Origin: an uncultured Aeromonadales bacterium
GTDB taxonomy: Bacteria > Pseudomonadota > Gammaproteobacteria > Enterobacterales > Succinivibrionaceae
Length of the DNA stretch: 64,000 bases
NCBI GenBank assembly: GCA_902776275.1
Contig: CACYPI010000004.1
Span: forward strand, 1 to 64,000
Reading direction: 5' to 3'
Notes under the pieces: model-generated
Told to the model about the DNA's origin: nothing
The model's input: the letters and a program-made list of their open reading frames with translations, nothing else
The model's database searches: none
Position numbers and translations under genes: made by a program
In this document: in pieces, positions 18,524-27,766 of the stretch
Layout of the letters: the number at the start of each line of letters is the position of its first letter
Numbering within the stretch: position 1 is the stretch's first letter

Positions 18524-19495
18524 ATGAAACACCTGACTGCCAAGATAGCAACCGCCGCAGCCGCAATCGCGCTGGCCTTCTCCGCGGCAGCGAGCGCAGC
18601 TGACAACTACCCGAGCAAGACCATCAACATGATCTGCACCCACGGCGCAGGCGGCGACACCGACTACAACACCCGCCTCATCTCAAGGCTGCTTGAGAAG
18701 GAGCTCGGGGTCTCGGTCGTGGTCAACAACGTGACCGGCGCCAACGGCTCCATAGCGCTGACCCAGTACAAGGACGCCAAGCCCGACGGGTACACCCTGG
18801 TAGCCACCAACACCGTGGCGATGGCCTCCAACGAGGCCTCCGGCCTCTCGGACTTCGGCTACGACGCCTTCGAGCCGGTGGCCATCTACGGCAAGCAGTG
18901 CGGCGAGAACATCATCGTCAAGGCCGACGCCTCGTACAAGACGCTCTCGGAGATGATCGAGGCCACAAAGAAGACCCCCAACTCCATAAAACTCGGCGTC
19001 GCGATGGGCGGCTCCTCCTACATCGCCGCGGTCGTTATGGGGCTGGACAAGGGCGCGCAGTTTGCGCTGGTTGACGCCGGCGGCGACGCCTCTGGCCGCA
19101 TGACATCGCTCCTGGGCGGCCACATCGACGCGACCATCGCCCCGTACACCCTGGCTAAGGAGTACATCGCAAGCGGCAAGGTCCGCGCCCTGGCCACGCT
19201 GATGTCCGAGAGGCTGCCTGCTGCCAAGGACATTCCGACTGCCAAGGAGGAGGGGCTTGAGAACCTGACCGTCGACACCATGTACGGCATCCTCGCCCCC
19301 AAGGGCACCGATCCTGCCAAGGTCGAGAAGATCAACGCCGCGGTCATGAAGATCGTGAACACCAGCGACGAGTACAAGAAGGCCATCGAGAGCTTCAACT
19401 TCCAGGAGCCCTATGTCCTGGACGTCAAGGGCACCATCGCAAGGCTCAAGGAGCAGCGCGAGCACTTCCTGCAGTACTCGAAGTACCTCCAGTAG
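18524..19495 (+). CDS. tctC: TTT periplasmic substrate-binding protein (TctC/Bug family)
   Basis: This is a 323-residue periplasmic protein with a signal peptide (MKHLTAKIATAAAAIALAFS, ending AAASAA). The Bug-family core opens with YPSKTINMICTHGAGGDTDY, replacing the common PxxAGGxxD loop, and continues with VVVNNVTGANGSIALTQYK and SIKLGVAMGGSSYIAAVVMG. It recognises a carboxylated ligand, probably a four-carbon sugar acid in view of the operon. It begins three bases after tctA and ends the operon. Confidence 0.92.
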   Translation: MKHLTAKIATAAAAIALAFSAAASAADNYPSKTINMICTHGAGGDTDYNTRLISRLLEKELGVSVVVNNVTGANGSIALTQYKDAKPDGYTLVATNTVAMASNEASGLSDFGYDAFEPVAIYGKQCGENIIVKADASYKTLSEMIEATKKTPNSIKLGVAMGGSSYIAAVVMGLDKGAQFALVDAGGDASGRMTSLLGGHIDATIAPYTLAKEYIASGKVRALATLMSERLPAAKDIPTAKEEGLENLTVDTMYGILAPKGTDPAKVEKINAAVMKIVNTSDEYKKAIESFNFQEPYVLDVKGTIARLKEQREHFLQYSKYLQ

Positions 19496-19825
19496 CAGCA
19501 TGATGTGAAAGCCATGGCGTCGTGTCCGCCATGGCCTTCAAAGGCGGAGCGGCGAAAGCCCTCCGCCTTTCTTTGCCTTCAGGTCCTGTCGGCTTTGATG
19601 CAGCCAAGCAGGATAAGCGCAGCCTGACTGCCTCGTATCATGCCAGGGGCCGGGGCAGGGCGATGGCAGCCTGGCGCGGCCTGTGACAGGCGCAGGTGGC
19701 GATATGGCTGCGTTTTAAGGAAGGGATGTCAAAGAAAGGAGGAGTCGGGAGCTTTGCCTCAAGCAAAGGTGATCTGGAGGCTGGGCCTGGAAGATTAGCA
19801 AGGCGCCGTCGGCGGGATCATGCCC
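19496..19825. other. Convergent intergenic region
   Basis: Apart from the terminator at 19540-19574, nothing is recognised between the end of the TTT operon and the convergent DeoR gene. Confidence 0.5.
19540..19574 (+). terminator. Intrinsic terminator of the C4-acid operon
   Basis: AAAGGCGGAG and CTCCGCCTTT form the stem around GGCGAAAGCC, followed by CTTTG. Confidence 0.8.
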
Positions 19826-20584
19826 TCAGCAGCGGACGACCTTGATGCCGCGCGCCTCGATGAGACCGGCGTCGTTGTCGGAGAGGGCCTTGTCGGTGAT
19901 GAGCATGTTGACGTGGCTTGAGTCCAAGGGCGCCACCTCGAAGAGCTGGGTCTTGCCAAACTTGCTGGAGTCGGCGACCAGCACGCGCTTTGAGGATTGG
20001 CGCAGCAGCGACTCCTTGAACGCGGCCTTGTCGTTCGTAGGCGCGGTGATCCCGGACTCCAGGCTGAAGGCGTTGCAGCTTACGAAGGTGAAGTCGGGGT
20101 GGATGCGCGACATCATGTCCACGGCGAAGCCGCCGATGCACGACTGGCTCGACCAGTCGATGTCGCCGCCCGTGACCGCGACCGAGAGCTGGCGGCAGTC
20201 TGAGAGCAGGATCCCGATGTGCAGATCCGGGGTTATGACCTTGATCTGCTTGTCGCGCAGGTTGCGCGCGATCTCGATGGTGGTGGTTCCGGCATCGAGA
20301 ACCACGCTGTTGCCGTCGCCGATCATGGCCGCGGCCTTGGCCCCGATGAGCTCCTTTTCGTGGTGGTGGCGGCTTGCCTTCTCAGAGGTGGTGGGCTGGG
20401 TCTGGGTGGTGCGGCTCAAGGTCACGCTGCCGTGCACACGGTCAACAAGGCCCATCTGGTCGAGCATGATGAGGTCGCGCCTGATGGTGGCGGGGGAGGC
20501 ATTGGTCACTGCGACAAGCTCGGAGACTGTAACCAAGTTGTTGTTCTTTAAGAATTCGAGGATCTGCTCGTGTCGCTCATTCAT
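19826..20584 (-). CDS. DeoR-family transcriptional regulator
   Basis: This is a full-length regulator of 252 residues. The N-terminal helix-turn-helix (VSELVAVTNASPATIRRDLI) and the GLVDRVHGSVTL linker are followed by the sugar-phosphate isomerase-like effector domain with VVLDAGTTTIEIARNL, VAVTGGDIDWSSQSCIGG and RVLVADSSKFGKTQLF, the usual DeoR ligand motifs. It lies tail-to-tail with the four-carbon acid operon. DeoR proteins often regulate adjacent DUF1537/PdxA2 operons, so it is the best candidate for that role, sensing a phosphorylated intermediate. This is inferred from position. Confidence 0.92.
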   Translation of the reverse strand: MNERHEQILEFLKNNNLVTVSELVAVTNASPATIRRDLIMLDQMGLVDRVHGSVTLSRTTQTQPTTSEKASRHHHEKELIGAKAAAMIGDGNSVVLDAGTTTIEIARNLRDKQIKVITPDLHIGILLSDCRQLSVAVTGGDIDWSSQSCIGGFAVDMMSRIHPDFTFVSCNAFSLESGITAPTNDKAAFKESLLRQSSKRVLVADSSKFGKTQLFEVAPLDSSHVNMLITDKALSDNDAGLIEARGIKVVRC

Positions 20585-21041
20585 CGTTTTGCCTGACGTA
20601 AAATGGAAAGATGCTTTTCAATCATCATTCAATCATGGTTTGCTTAAGCAACTAAGAGAAAATAAACTCTTGCTCTTGCATGGCGCTGTTCAGCGACTTA
20701 TAAAAACTATCTTGCTACAGTTTAACAGATTTTTTGCAGAGATAGCACCGAGCAATTGATTGTTCCCACGGAAATTGGGAGCGTCATCAAACCTTGGGAT
20801 ATTTGAATGATTGCGCTCATCTCCATGACTGTTTTTTCTCAAAGTTCGCATCATTGGCAGTCAAAGGAGGAGCTTTTGCCTCAAGCAGGGGGCTTGCATG
20901 GATGATCCGGTCGCAGGGCCGCTTAGCTTGGGATGGACGTGAAAAAGGCAGGCTTCAATGGCCTTGATAGCCTGAAAATGCCGCTTTAGCGCAGATAAGG
21001 CCAGTCCCGCAGCAGAGGCGCCGGAGCAGGGAGGGCAAAGA
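20585..21041. other. Intergenic region without a recognised gene
   Basis: The first 180 bases are AT-rich and probably hold the deoR promoter. The rest, up to the terminator of the lsrRK-cupin operon, contains nothing recognised. Confidence 0.4.
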
Positions 21042-21070
21042 CAGGGACAGCTTGCTGTGCTGTCCCTTTG
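21042..21070 (-). terminator. Terminator-like hairpin after the cupin gene
   Basis: AGGGACAGC and GCTGTCCCT pair around a short loop 20 bases after the cupin stop. The T-tracts on either side are weak. Confidence 0.6.
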
Positions 21071-21090
21071 TGTTCTGCTGCAGGAATTGA

Positions 21091-21450
21091 TCAGTCTGGA
21101 GTGTACTTGTAGTCCTTGACCTCGACCTTGTCCTGCTGCTGGAAGGGGCCGAGCGTTGAGATCATGACGACCTTCTTGTCGTAGTTATTGATGCAGTAAT
21201 GGACTTCCTTGGGCTCGATGTGGATGAAGTCTCCTTTTTCCATGTGGTTCACCTTGCCGTCCACCACGATGTCGATCTTCCCCTCGATGATGTAGAAGTT
21301 CTCCTCCATGATGTTGTGGTAGTGGGCCGGGAAATCCTGCCCGGGCTGGAACTGCACCACGGCGAAGTTGAGCCTTGGCCCCTTCATGAGGTACTTGGGG
21401 CCTGAGTCGCCGAAGCGGAACTCCTTTTCCTTGTCGTTTAGTTTGAACAT
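21091..21450 (-). CDS. Small cupin-domain protein in the AI-2 locus
   Basis: This is a single-domain cupin of 119 residues. Motif 1 is FPAHYHNIMEENFYIIEG, with the two histidines and glutamate of a metal site; motif 2 is GDFIHIEPKEVHYCIN, with the final histidine. It follows lsrK by about 40 bases on the same strand, so it belongs to the lsrR-lsrK unit. The enterobacterial lsr operon ends in lsrG, a small isomerase acting on phospho-AI-2, and no lsrG is seen here. A cupin that isomerises or breaks down phospho-AI-2 is an attractive but unproven reading. Confidence 0.8.
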   Translation of the reverse strand: MFKLNDKEKEFRFGDSGPKYLMKGPRLNFAVVQFQPGQDFPAHYHNIMEENFYIIEGKIDIVVDGKVNHMEKGDFIHIEPKEVHYCINNYDKKVVMISTLGPFQQQDKVEVKDYKYTPD

Positions 21451-21489
21451 AGTCGCTTTAACTCCATTTCTTGCTTTTGTTGGTCAAAG

Positions 21490-23079
21490 TCATGCCAGGC
21501 CCGGGGCAGCCCACATGTGGCGGGTGATCCCCTGATCGGCGAGCGAAAGCTCCGCCTTGTAGAACTTTCTCCAATTAGAGTAGATCTCAAGATAGAGCTC
21601 GTGGTTCCTGGGATCCGGCTTGAAGACGCGGTCGGTCTTGACGAGCCTTGAGGCGGCGCCCTGGAGATCATCGAAGATCCCGATCCCGTAGCCAGCCATG
21701 ATCGCAGCACCCAGGGCGGTGGCTTCCTTGACCACCGGGACCCTGACCTCGACCCCGAGCGTGTCGCAGAGGATCTGGGTCCACAGCGGGGACTTCGAGG
21801 CTCCGCCGCCGAAGACCACGACGTCTGGCAGGCATCCCGTGCTCTCCTTGACGATCTCCATGTGGCCTAGCGTCACCAGGGCGGTGTTCTCGAGGATCGC
21901 GCGGTAGAAGGTGTAGCGGTTGTACTTCTCGGGATCGAAGTCGAAGTTCGCGAAGGTCGGGGACGCGTGCTTCCATGACGTGAAGTTCATGACGTCGGAG
22001 AAGGCGCACATCATGCCGTAGGAGCCTGCGGGGATCTTCGAGGCCTGCTCGTTCATGAGATCGTAGGGATCGCGCCCCAGCTTTTTCCCCAGCTCCTTTT
22101 CATGCTGGCAGAACGCCTCGCGGTACCAGCGCATGATCATGCCAGGCTTGAAGGCGAGGGCCTCGAACTGCCACATGCCTGGAATGCAGTGGCAGTTGAC
22201 CCTCACGCGGCCGCGGCTGTCGGTCTTGGGCTGCGGGGTGTTGTACTCGTACTGCCAGAAGCTTCCGCCGAACACTGCGGCCTCGTCCGCCCCGGCAACG
22301 CCCACGCCCAGCGTGCCAAGCTGCGCGTCGCCGCCGCCTGCGACCACCGGGGTGCCCTGGGCAAGCGAGCTGTCGGCGGCGCCCTTGGCGCTTACCGGCG
22401 CCACCACGCTGCCGCACTCGATGGCCTCGGGGAAGATGTCGGTGCGCACCCCGCACGCGCGGGCGATCTCAGGATCGAAGTTCCTCGTGGTCAGGTCCAT
22501 GAGCCCGGAGGTGGAGCCGTTCGATGGCTCGACCTTGAGCACTCCGGTGAGCTTTAAGATGAGCCAGTCGTTGAACATGCCGACATAGCGGCACTTGCCG
22601 TAGGTCTCAGGCAGGTGCTTCTTGACCCACAGGAGCCTTGGCAGGGCGTCGAGGGCGAAGGTCTGGCCTGACTTGTGGTAGAGCTTTAGCTCGAGGTCGC
22701 GGTCGCCTTTGACCAGCTCGGCGACCTCGCCGGTGGAGCGGGCGTCGACGTTGGCGCAGGCCCAGATCTCGTTGAGGTTGTCATCGTAGAGGACGATGCC
22801 CTCGCGCATGCAGGTGGTCGAGACTGCCTTGATGTCAGATGGCGCCAGGCGCGACTGCGCCAGGGCCTCGTGGATGCACTTGCAGGCGAGGTCCCAGTTC
22901 GTCTTCCAGTCGAAGTCCATCGATCCTGGGTAGCGCGGATCCTCGCGGTGGAACCACTCGTGCTGGCCCTCGGCGATTTGGTTGCCTTCCGTGTCGAAGA
23001 TCACGGCGCGCACCGAACCTGTGCCGGCGTCTATAGCCATCAGATATTGCTTGTCTTTCATGCCTGATAAAACCCCCAT
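21490..23079 (-). CDS. lsrK: Autoinducer-2 kinase LsrK
   Basis: This FGGY-family kinase phosphorylates imported AI-2 (DPD) in the cytoplasm, producing the signal that inactivates LsrR. Similarity to enterobacterial LsrK is clear along the full length: YLMAIDAGTGSVRAVIFDTE, CMREGIVLYDDN, WACANVDARSTGEV, GTPVVAGGGDAQLGTLG, VVFGGGASKSPLWTQIL and VVKEATALGAAIMAGYG. The start is uncertain: ATG at 23079 (overlapping the lsrR stop), GTG at 23082 or ATG at 23061; none has a strong ribosome site, so coupling to lsrR is likely. Length is about 529 residues, as expected. Confidence 0.93.
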   Translation of the reverse strand: MGVLSGMKDKQYLMAIDAGTGSVRAVIFDTEGNQIAEGQHEWFHREDPRYPGSMDFDWKTNWDLACKCIHEALAQSRLAPSDIKAVSTTCMREGIVLYDDNLNEIWACANVDARSTGEVAELVKGDRDLELKLYHKSGQTFALDALPRLLWVKKHLPETYGKCRYVGMFNDWLILKLTGVLKVEPSNGSTSGLMDLTTRNFDPEIARACGVRTDIFPEAIECGSVVAPVSAKGAADSSLAQGTPVVAGGGDAQLGTLGVGVAGADEAAVFGGSFWQYEYNTPQPKTDSRGRVRVNCHCIPGMWQFEALAFKPGMIMRWYREAFCQHEKELGKKLGRDPYDLMNEQASKIPAGSYGMMCAFSDVMNFTSWKHASPTFANFDFDPEKYNRYTFYRAILENTALVTLGHMEIVKESTGCLPDVVVFGGGASKSPLWTQILCDTLGVEVRVPVVKEATALGAAIMAGYGIGIFDDLQGAASRLVKTDRVFKPDPRNHELYLEIYSNWRKFYKAELSLADQGITRHMWAAPGLA

Positions 23080-23996
23080 CACTGGTTCTTGAGGAGGCTG
23101 CGCGCGGTGCTCTCGTCCGTGACCAGGATCCTGGCCAGGCGGGCGTTGATCGCAGAGCGCATGACAGCCTCCTTTTCAGCGCCGCCTGCAACCATGATGG
23201 TTCCGGGCAGCTCCTTCAATGTGTCAAGCCCCGTGGTCACCATGAGGCTGTCGTTCTCTTCATCGACGATCCTGCCGTTGCGGTCGATGAAATGCCCGAG
23301 GATGTCGCCTACGGCTCCCTTCTGCCTCAGGTATACGAAATCGCGCTTTTCAAAAAGCCCCTGCGTTATGAGCGTGGCGTCCTCGCCCAGGCCGCCGACG
23401 CTGAAGAGCGACATCGTAGCGGTCTTGATCATCTTTGAGATCCACATGACGTCGTGCTGGCGCAGCATCGCGTCGCGCAGCGGCTTGTCAGAGAGGATGA
23501 GCGGCGAGGGGCAGAGGTAGAGCTTGAGCCTGAAGATCTCGGAGAGGGTGTTGGGCAGGTAGTTGTTGACGCCGCCGGTGAGCGAGATGGCCGTGACGGT
23601 CGACTCGACGCTCGAGGCCAGGTAGTTGACCGCAAGCGAGAGCGTCCTGCCATAGCCGATGTTGATCACGCTGTCGCGTGAGATCCGTTCGTTCACGTAG
23701 GCGGTGGCCGCCTTGGCGAGCACGGAGGGCAGGCTCTTCTTGTCGGCAGGCGACGGGATCACGTAGGCGTCCTCGAGCGGATAGGCCTTCACCAGGGCGG
23801 ACTCGACCTCGCTTAGCGCATTGTCGAGCCTGTTGATGTGAAAGCTGACCACGCCGCGGGAGCGCCCTTCGTCAAGCAGCTTGATGACGCGGATCCTGCT
23901 CAATCCGAGCAGCGAGGCGATCTCCTGCTGCGTCAGCCCCTCGCAGTAGTAGTGCCAGCAGATTTTCTCAATGAGCCGAAGATCCGATGATGCCAT
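23079..23996 (-). CDS. lsrR: AI-2 operon repressor LsrR (SorC/DeoR-like)
   Basis: This 305-residue regulator has an N-terminal helix-turn-helix (CEGLTQQEIASLLGLSRIRV) and a SorC-type sugar-phosphate-binding domain containing NIGYGRTLSLAVNYL, AISLTGGVNNYLPNTL, LFSVGGLGEDATLI and MVAGGAEKEAVMRSAINARL. In enterobacteria LsrR represses lsrACDBFG and lsrRK until phospho-AI-2 binds. It is divergent from lsrA, with lsrK coupled behind it, the same arrangement as in E. coli. Confidence 0.93.
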   Translation of the reverse strand: MASSDLRLIEKICWHYYCEGLTQQEIASLLGLSRIRVIKLLDEGRSRGVVSFHINRLDNALSEVESALVKAYPLEDAYVIPSPADKKSLPSVLAKAATAYVNERISRDSVINIGYGRTLSLAVNYLASSVESTVTAISLTGGVNNYLPNTLSEIFRLKLYLCPSPLILSDKPLRDAMLRQHDVMWISKMIKTATMSLFSVGGLGEDATLITQGLFEKRDFVYLRQKGAVGDILGHFIDRNGRIVDEENDSLMVTTGLDTLKELPGTIMVAGGAEKEAVMRSAINARLARILVTDESTARSLLKNQ

Positions 23997-24224
23997 TGAT
24001 TGACCCTGTAAAAAGTAGCAAATTCAGTTTTAGATACAAATGTTCCTGCCTTTTACTTTTATGAAAGTATAGGTGGAATTTCGGGAATATTATTGGCTAA
24101 TTTGCGGTGTCGATCAAATTATTGTGAGGTAAAGCTGGCTGTTTTTTTCTATGCTGTAATCAGACAAAGGCCGATTGAGTGACTTTTGTTTAAAGACCAT
24201 TAAATTGTAAATAAGGACTGGTCA
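23997..24224. promoter_or_regulatory. lsrR-lsrA divergent promoter region
   Basis: 228 AT-rich bases lie between divergent lsrR and lsrA. A -10-like TATGCT lies at 24150-24155, about 70 bases before lsrA. A TGTGA half-site at about 24123 could be part of a CRP site but lacks a good partner. By analogy with E. coli, LsrR should bind here; the exact sites are not evident. Confidence 0.5.
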
Positions 24225-25742
24225 ATGGCTGAAGAAGATTTGTTGCTTGAGGCGCGCGATGTCGTCAAGAGCTTTGGCCTGAACCTCGTGCTCAAGGGCG
24301 TGACGCTCACGGTGCACAAAGGCGAGGTGCTGTCGCTCATCGGCGGCAATGGAGCAGGCAAGTCGACTTTGATGAAGATCATCATGGGGATTTACACCGC
24401 CGACAAGGGCAGCCTCAGCATCTGCGGACAGAGGCTCGAGGGCGCGATAACACCGTCTAGGGCGATGAAGGCCGGCGTCTACATGGTTCCGCAGGAGCCG
24501 ATGATATTCCCGCACATGACGGTCTCCGACAACGTCCTGATGGGCTTCCGCGGAAACAAGGCTGATCTTAAGAAGCGCCTTTCCGAGGTCTACAAGGAAA
24601 TAGGCTGCACCATCGACTTGTCGCGCCTTGGCATGACCCTCTCGATAGCCGAGCAGCAGATGGTCGAGCTGCTGCGCGGGCTCATGAGGCAGAGCAGGGT
24701 GCTGATCCTCGACGAGCCTACTTCCTCGCTCACCTTCGACGAGGTGCAGACGCTCTTCAAGATCATCGGTGACCTCAAGTCCAAGGGGATCGGCATCATC
24801 TACATCACCCACCGCATGGCCGAGGTGTTCGAGATCTCTGACACCATCGGGATCATGGCCGATGGCAGGATCACGCTCAACGGTCCGGTTTCCGATTTCA
24901 CGCGCGAAATGCTCGTCAACGCTCTGCTGCCTGAAACCAAGAAGAAGGAAGCCCGCGAGCGCACCCCGATCGAAAAGAAGATCCGCAAGGCGATGCCTCT
25001 CATCGAGTTCGACCATTTCTCAGGCTATGGCTTCAAGGACATCAGCTTCAAGGTCCTCGAAGGCGAGATCGTCGGCATCGCCGGCGTGGTCGGGGCCGGA
25101 CGCACGGAGTTCGCCACCGCGGTATTCGGGCGCGAGAAGCCGCTGGGGGGCAGGGTGCTCCTGGACGGGACCGACATCACCGGCCTGTCGACCAAGGAGG
25201 TCATACGCCTTGGGATCAACTATGTTCCTGAGGACCGCCACCTAAACGGCCTCTTCGGGATCTCTCCCGTGGCCTCGAACATCACCTCGGCCCTGCTCAA
25301 CTCGAAGCTTACCGGCAAGGGCGGCTTCCTGAACCAGGCCTCTGAGAACAGCATCGCCGACCGCTACATCGAGGACTTCCGCATCAAGGTGACCTCGAGG
25401 TTCCAGGAGGCGGGCTCGCTCTCAGGCGGCAACCAGCAGAAGGTCGTGCTGGCGCGGGCGCTTGCGACAATGCCGAAGGTCGTGATCTTAGATGAGCCGA
25501 CCCGCGGCATCGACGCGGCTGCGCGCGGCGACGTCTACGGGATCATCTACAAGCTGCGCGAGCAGGGCATCGCGGTGATCCTCATCTCGTCGGACATCGA
25601 TGAGATCATCGAGCTTTCCGACCGGGCGGTGGTCTTCTGCCAGGGCAGGATCAGCGCCCAGTTCCCGCGCTCGAAGATCAATCAGGAGAACCTGACTGCA
25701 GCCTCGTTCGGCGTCTACAAGGAGGACAACCATGCTGCTTAA
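24225..25742 (+). CDS. lsrA: AI-2 ABC importer ATPase LsrA
   Basis: This is a double-domain sugar-type ABC ATPase, 505 residues. Domain 1 has Walker A GGNGAGKSTLMKIIM, the degenerate signature LSIAEQQMVELLRGL and Walker B VLILDEPTSSL. Domain 2 has GVVGAGRTEFATAVFG in place of a canonical Walker A, the signature LSGGNQQKVVLARAL and Walker B VVILDEPTRGID. Asymmetric sites of this kind are normal for the family. It powers AI-2 import through LsrC and LsrD. The end overlaps lsrC by 11 bases. Confidence 0.94.
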   Translation: MAEEDLLLEARDVVKSFGLNLVLKGVTLTVHKGEVLSLIGGNGAGKSTLMKIIMGIYTADKGSLSICGQRLEGAITPSRAMKAGVYMVPQEPMIFPHMTVSDNVLMGFRGNKADLKKRLSEVYKEIGCTIDLSRLGMTLSIAEQQMVELLRGLMRQSRVLILDEPTSSLTFDEVQTLFKIIGDLKSKGIGIIYITHRMAEVFEISDTIGIMADGRITLNGPVSDFTREMLVNALLPETKKKEARERTPIEKKIRKAMPLIEFDHFSGYGFKDISFKVLEGEIVGIAGVVGAGRTEFATAVFGREKPLGGRVLLDGTDITGLSTKEVIRLGINYVPEDRHLNGLFGISPVASNITSALLNSKLTGKGGFLNQASENSIADRYIEDFRIKVTSRFQEAGSLSGGNQQKVVLARALATMPKVVILDEPTRGIDAAARGDVYGIIYKLREQGIAVILISSDIDEIIELSDRAVVFCQGRISAQFPRSKINQENLTAASFGVYKEDNHAA

Positions 25743-26730
25743 GCTGCTGCGCCGTTATGAGTTGAAGGCGCTGGCCTTCCTTCTGGGCATGTTCGTCATC
25801 GTGACGGCCGTCAACCCCTCGTTCATGTCAGCCGAATCGCTGACCAACTGCTTCAACGACTCCGTCGTGTTCACGCTACTGGCCGTAGGCGCGGGATTCG
25901 TGATCCTCACCGGCGAGATCGACGTCTCGGTAGGCTCGGTGCTCGGCATCAGCTCGGCGGTCGCGGCCACCTGCCTGCGCGACGGCGGATCTCTGCCGAC
26001 GGCCGTGTGCCTGGCGCTTTTGATCGGGGCTTTCGTCGGCCTCGTCAACGGCATCGGGGTCGCGGTGCTCAAGATCCCCTCGCTCATCTTCACGCTGGGC
26101 ACCTACGGCGTGGCGCGCGGCGCGGTGTACGTCTACACGGGCGGCGCCTGGGTTGAGAACCTGCCCGCCTGGTTCACCGGCGCCTCCCACAGCTACATCG
26201 CAGGCTACCTGACATGGTTCTACGCCGGCGTGGTGCTGCTGGTCGTGGCGGCCCAGATCCTCATCTCCTGCACCCACAAGGGGCGCAACTTCATCGCAGT
26301 CGGCGACAACATCAACGGCGCCAGGCTCGTCGGCATCAACCCGACCCAGACGAAGATCTGGGCGTTCGTGCTCTCGGGAGTATTCGCCTCGCTGGCCGGC
26401 ATATTGTTTACCTCGCGCATCGGGTTCATCACCCCGATGTCCGGCAACTCCTATGAGATGAAGGCCATCGCCGCCTGCGTGCTCGGAGGGATCTCGCTTT
26501 CAGGCGGCCTCGGCACGCTCGTAGGCGCGGCCATTGGCGCAGTCATCATGACCTCGATCACCAGGATCCTGGTCTTCCTGGGCCTGTCCTCGAATTACGA
26601 CAACACGATCACCGGCATCATCCTCATCGTGATCGTGGTCGTGAACACGGTCATTCAGGATCGCGCGATCCTGAACAGCCACCGCGAGATCAGCTTGAAG
26701 CGCATTGCCAAGGAGGCATTCAAGGAATGA
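25732..26730 (+). CDS. lsrC: AI-2 ABC importer permease LsrC
   Basis: This is a 332-residue inner-membrane permease of the ribose/AI-2 family with eight to ten helices. Family motifs are GEIDVSVGSVLGISSAVAAT, LGTYGVARGAVYVYTGG and the cytoplasmic GDNINGARLVGINPTQTKIW followed by GNSYEMKAIAACVLGGISL. It overlaps lsrA upstream and lsrD downstream (ATGA), indicating a tightly coupled operon. Confidence 0.93.
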   Translation: MLLKLLRRYELKALAFLLGMFVIVTAVNPSFMSAESLTNCFNDSVVFTLLAVGAGFVILTGEIDVSVGSVLGISSAVAATCLRDGGSLPTAVCLALLIGAFVGLVNGIGVAVLKIPSLIFTLGTYGVARGAVYVYTGGAWVENLPAWFTGASHSYIAGYLTWFYAGVVLLVVAAQILISCTHKGRNFIAVGDNINGARLVGINPTQTKIWAFVLSGVFASLAGILFTSRIGFITPMSGNSYEMKAIAACVLGGISLSGGLGTLVGAAIGAVIMTSITRILVFLGLSSNYDNTITGIILIVIVVVNTVIQDRAILNSHREISLKRIAKEAFKE

Positions 26731-27716
26731 AACGCTGGGAACTTGCTCTGCTGGTGGTGCTGGTGGCGGAAATAGCCATCTTCGCGACGGCCAATCCGAA
26801 ATTCCTGATGCCGCGCGTGATCTTCGGATCGATCAACGACATCATCCCGATCTGCATCATCTCGCTGTTCGTAACCATGGTGATGATCACTGCCGGCATC
26901 GACATCCAGGCCGGGGCCGTGGTAGGACTTGCCTCGATCGTGCTGGGCGTGAGCTGGCAGGATCTGGGCCTCAACATCTGGGTGGCCGCGCTCTTCGCCA
27001 TCGCCGTGGCCGCGCTCGTCGGCTTGCTGACAGGATACATAGTGGCCTACTTCAAGGTTCAGCCGATGGTGGTGACGCTGGGCGGCAGCTTCCTGTACGC
27101 AGGCCTTGCGCTGCTCGTGTCGACGCTCTCCTCGACGGAGAGCTACAAGGGCATCAGCGGCTTCCCCGACTCGTTCACCAGCTTCGCCTCATACCGCATC
27201 GGCGGCGTGCTTCCGGTGCAGGTGGTCGTGTTCCTGGTCATGGCGGTGTTCGCCTACGTGCTGCTGCACCGCACGAAGTACGGCCGCAAGATCTTCCTCA
27301 TCGGCATCAACCAGAACGCCGCCGAGTACGCCGGAATCAACACTAGGTTCATCATCATGACCACCTACGTGCTCTCCTCGATTTCCGCAGCCGTCGCCGG
27401 CATCGTGCTCACCTCGTACCTGGGCACCGCCAAGTCCGATCTTGGCGCCTCGCTCACGCTGCCCATCATCACGGCAGTGGTCTTGGGCGGCACGCTGATG
27501 ACCGGCGGCAAGGGCTCGATCATCGGCACGGCCCTGGCGGCTGTCATCATTGGCGAGCTCAAGTTCGGCCTGCCACTGTGCTTCCGCGTGAACATGCAGT
27601 ACCTCGACATCCCAGTAGGCGTGCTGCTGCTCGTGGTGGTCTCGGCCAGGGCCGTAGCCTCGCGGCCCGGATTCCAAGTCCTTGTGCACAAGCTCAAGAG
27701 TCATGGAAGAAACTGA
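26727..27716 (+). CDS. lsrD: AI-2 ABC importer permease LsrD
   Basis: This is the second permease, 329 residues, same fold as LsrC. Motifs are GIDIQAGAVVGLASIVLGVS, VTLGGSFLYAGLALLVS, LIGINQNAAEYAGINTRFII and ITAVVLGGTLMTGGKGSI. The start overlaps the lsrC stop by four bases. Confidence 0.93.
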   Translation: MKRWELALLVVLVAEIAIFATANPKFLMPRVIFGSINDIIPICIISLFVTMVMITAGIDIQAGAVVGLASIVLGVSWQDLGLNIWVAALFAIAVAALVGLLTGYIVAYFKVQPMVVTLGGSFLYAGLALLVSTLSSTESYKGISGFPDSFTSFASYRIGGVLPVQVVVFLVMAVFAYVLLHRTKYGRKIFLIGINQNAAEYAGINTRFIIMTTYVLSSISAAVAGIVLTSYLGTAKSDLGASLTLPIITAVVLGGTLMTGGKGSIIGTALAAVIIGELKFGLPLCFRVNMQYLDIPVGVLLLVVVSARAVASRPGFQVLVHKLKSHGRN

Positions 27717-27766
27717 AAATAAAACAACTAATTCCTTTAACAATCGCTTTCATAGGAGTATCAGAT

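Noticed and set aside
24121-24140. CRP site upstream of lsrA
   Set aside because: Only one TGTGA half-site is clear; the partner half is not convincing.
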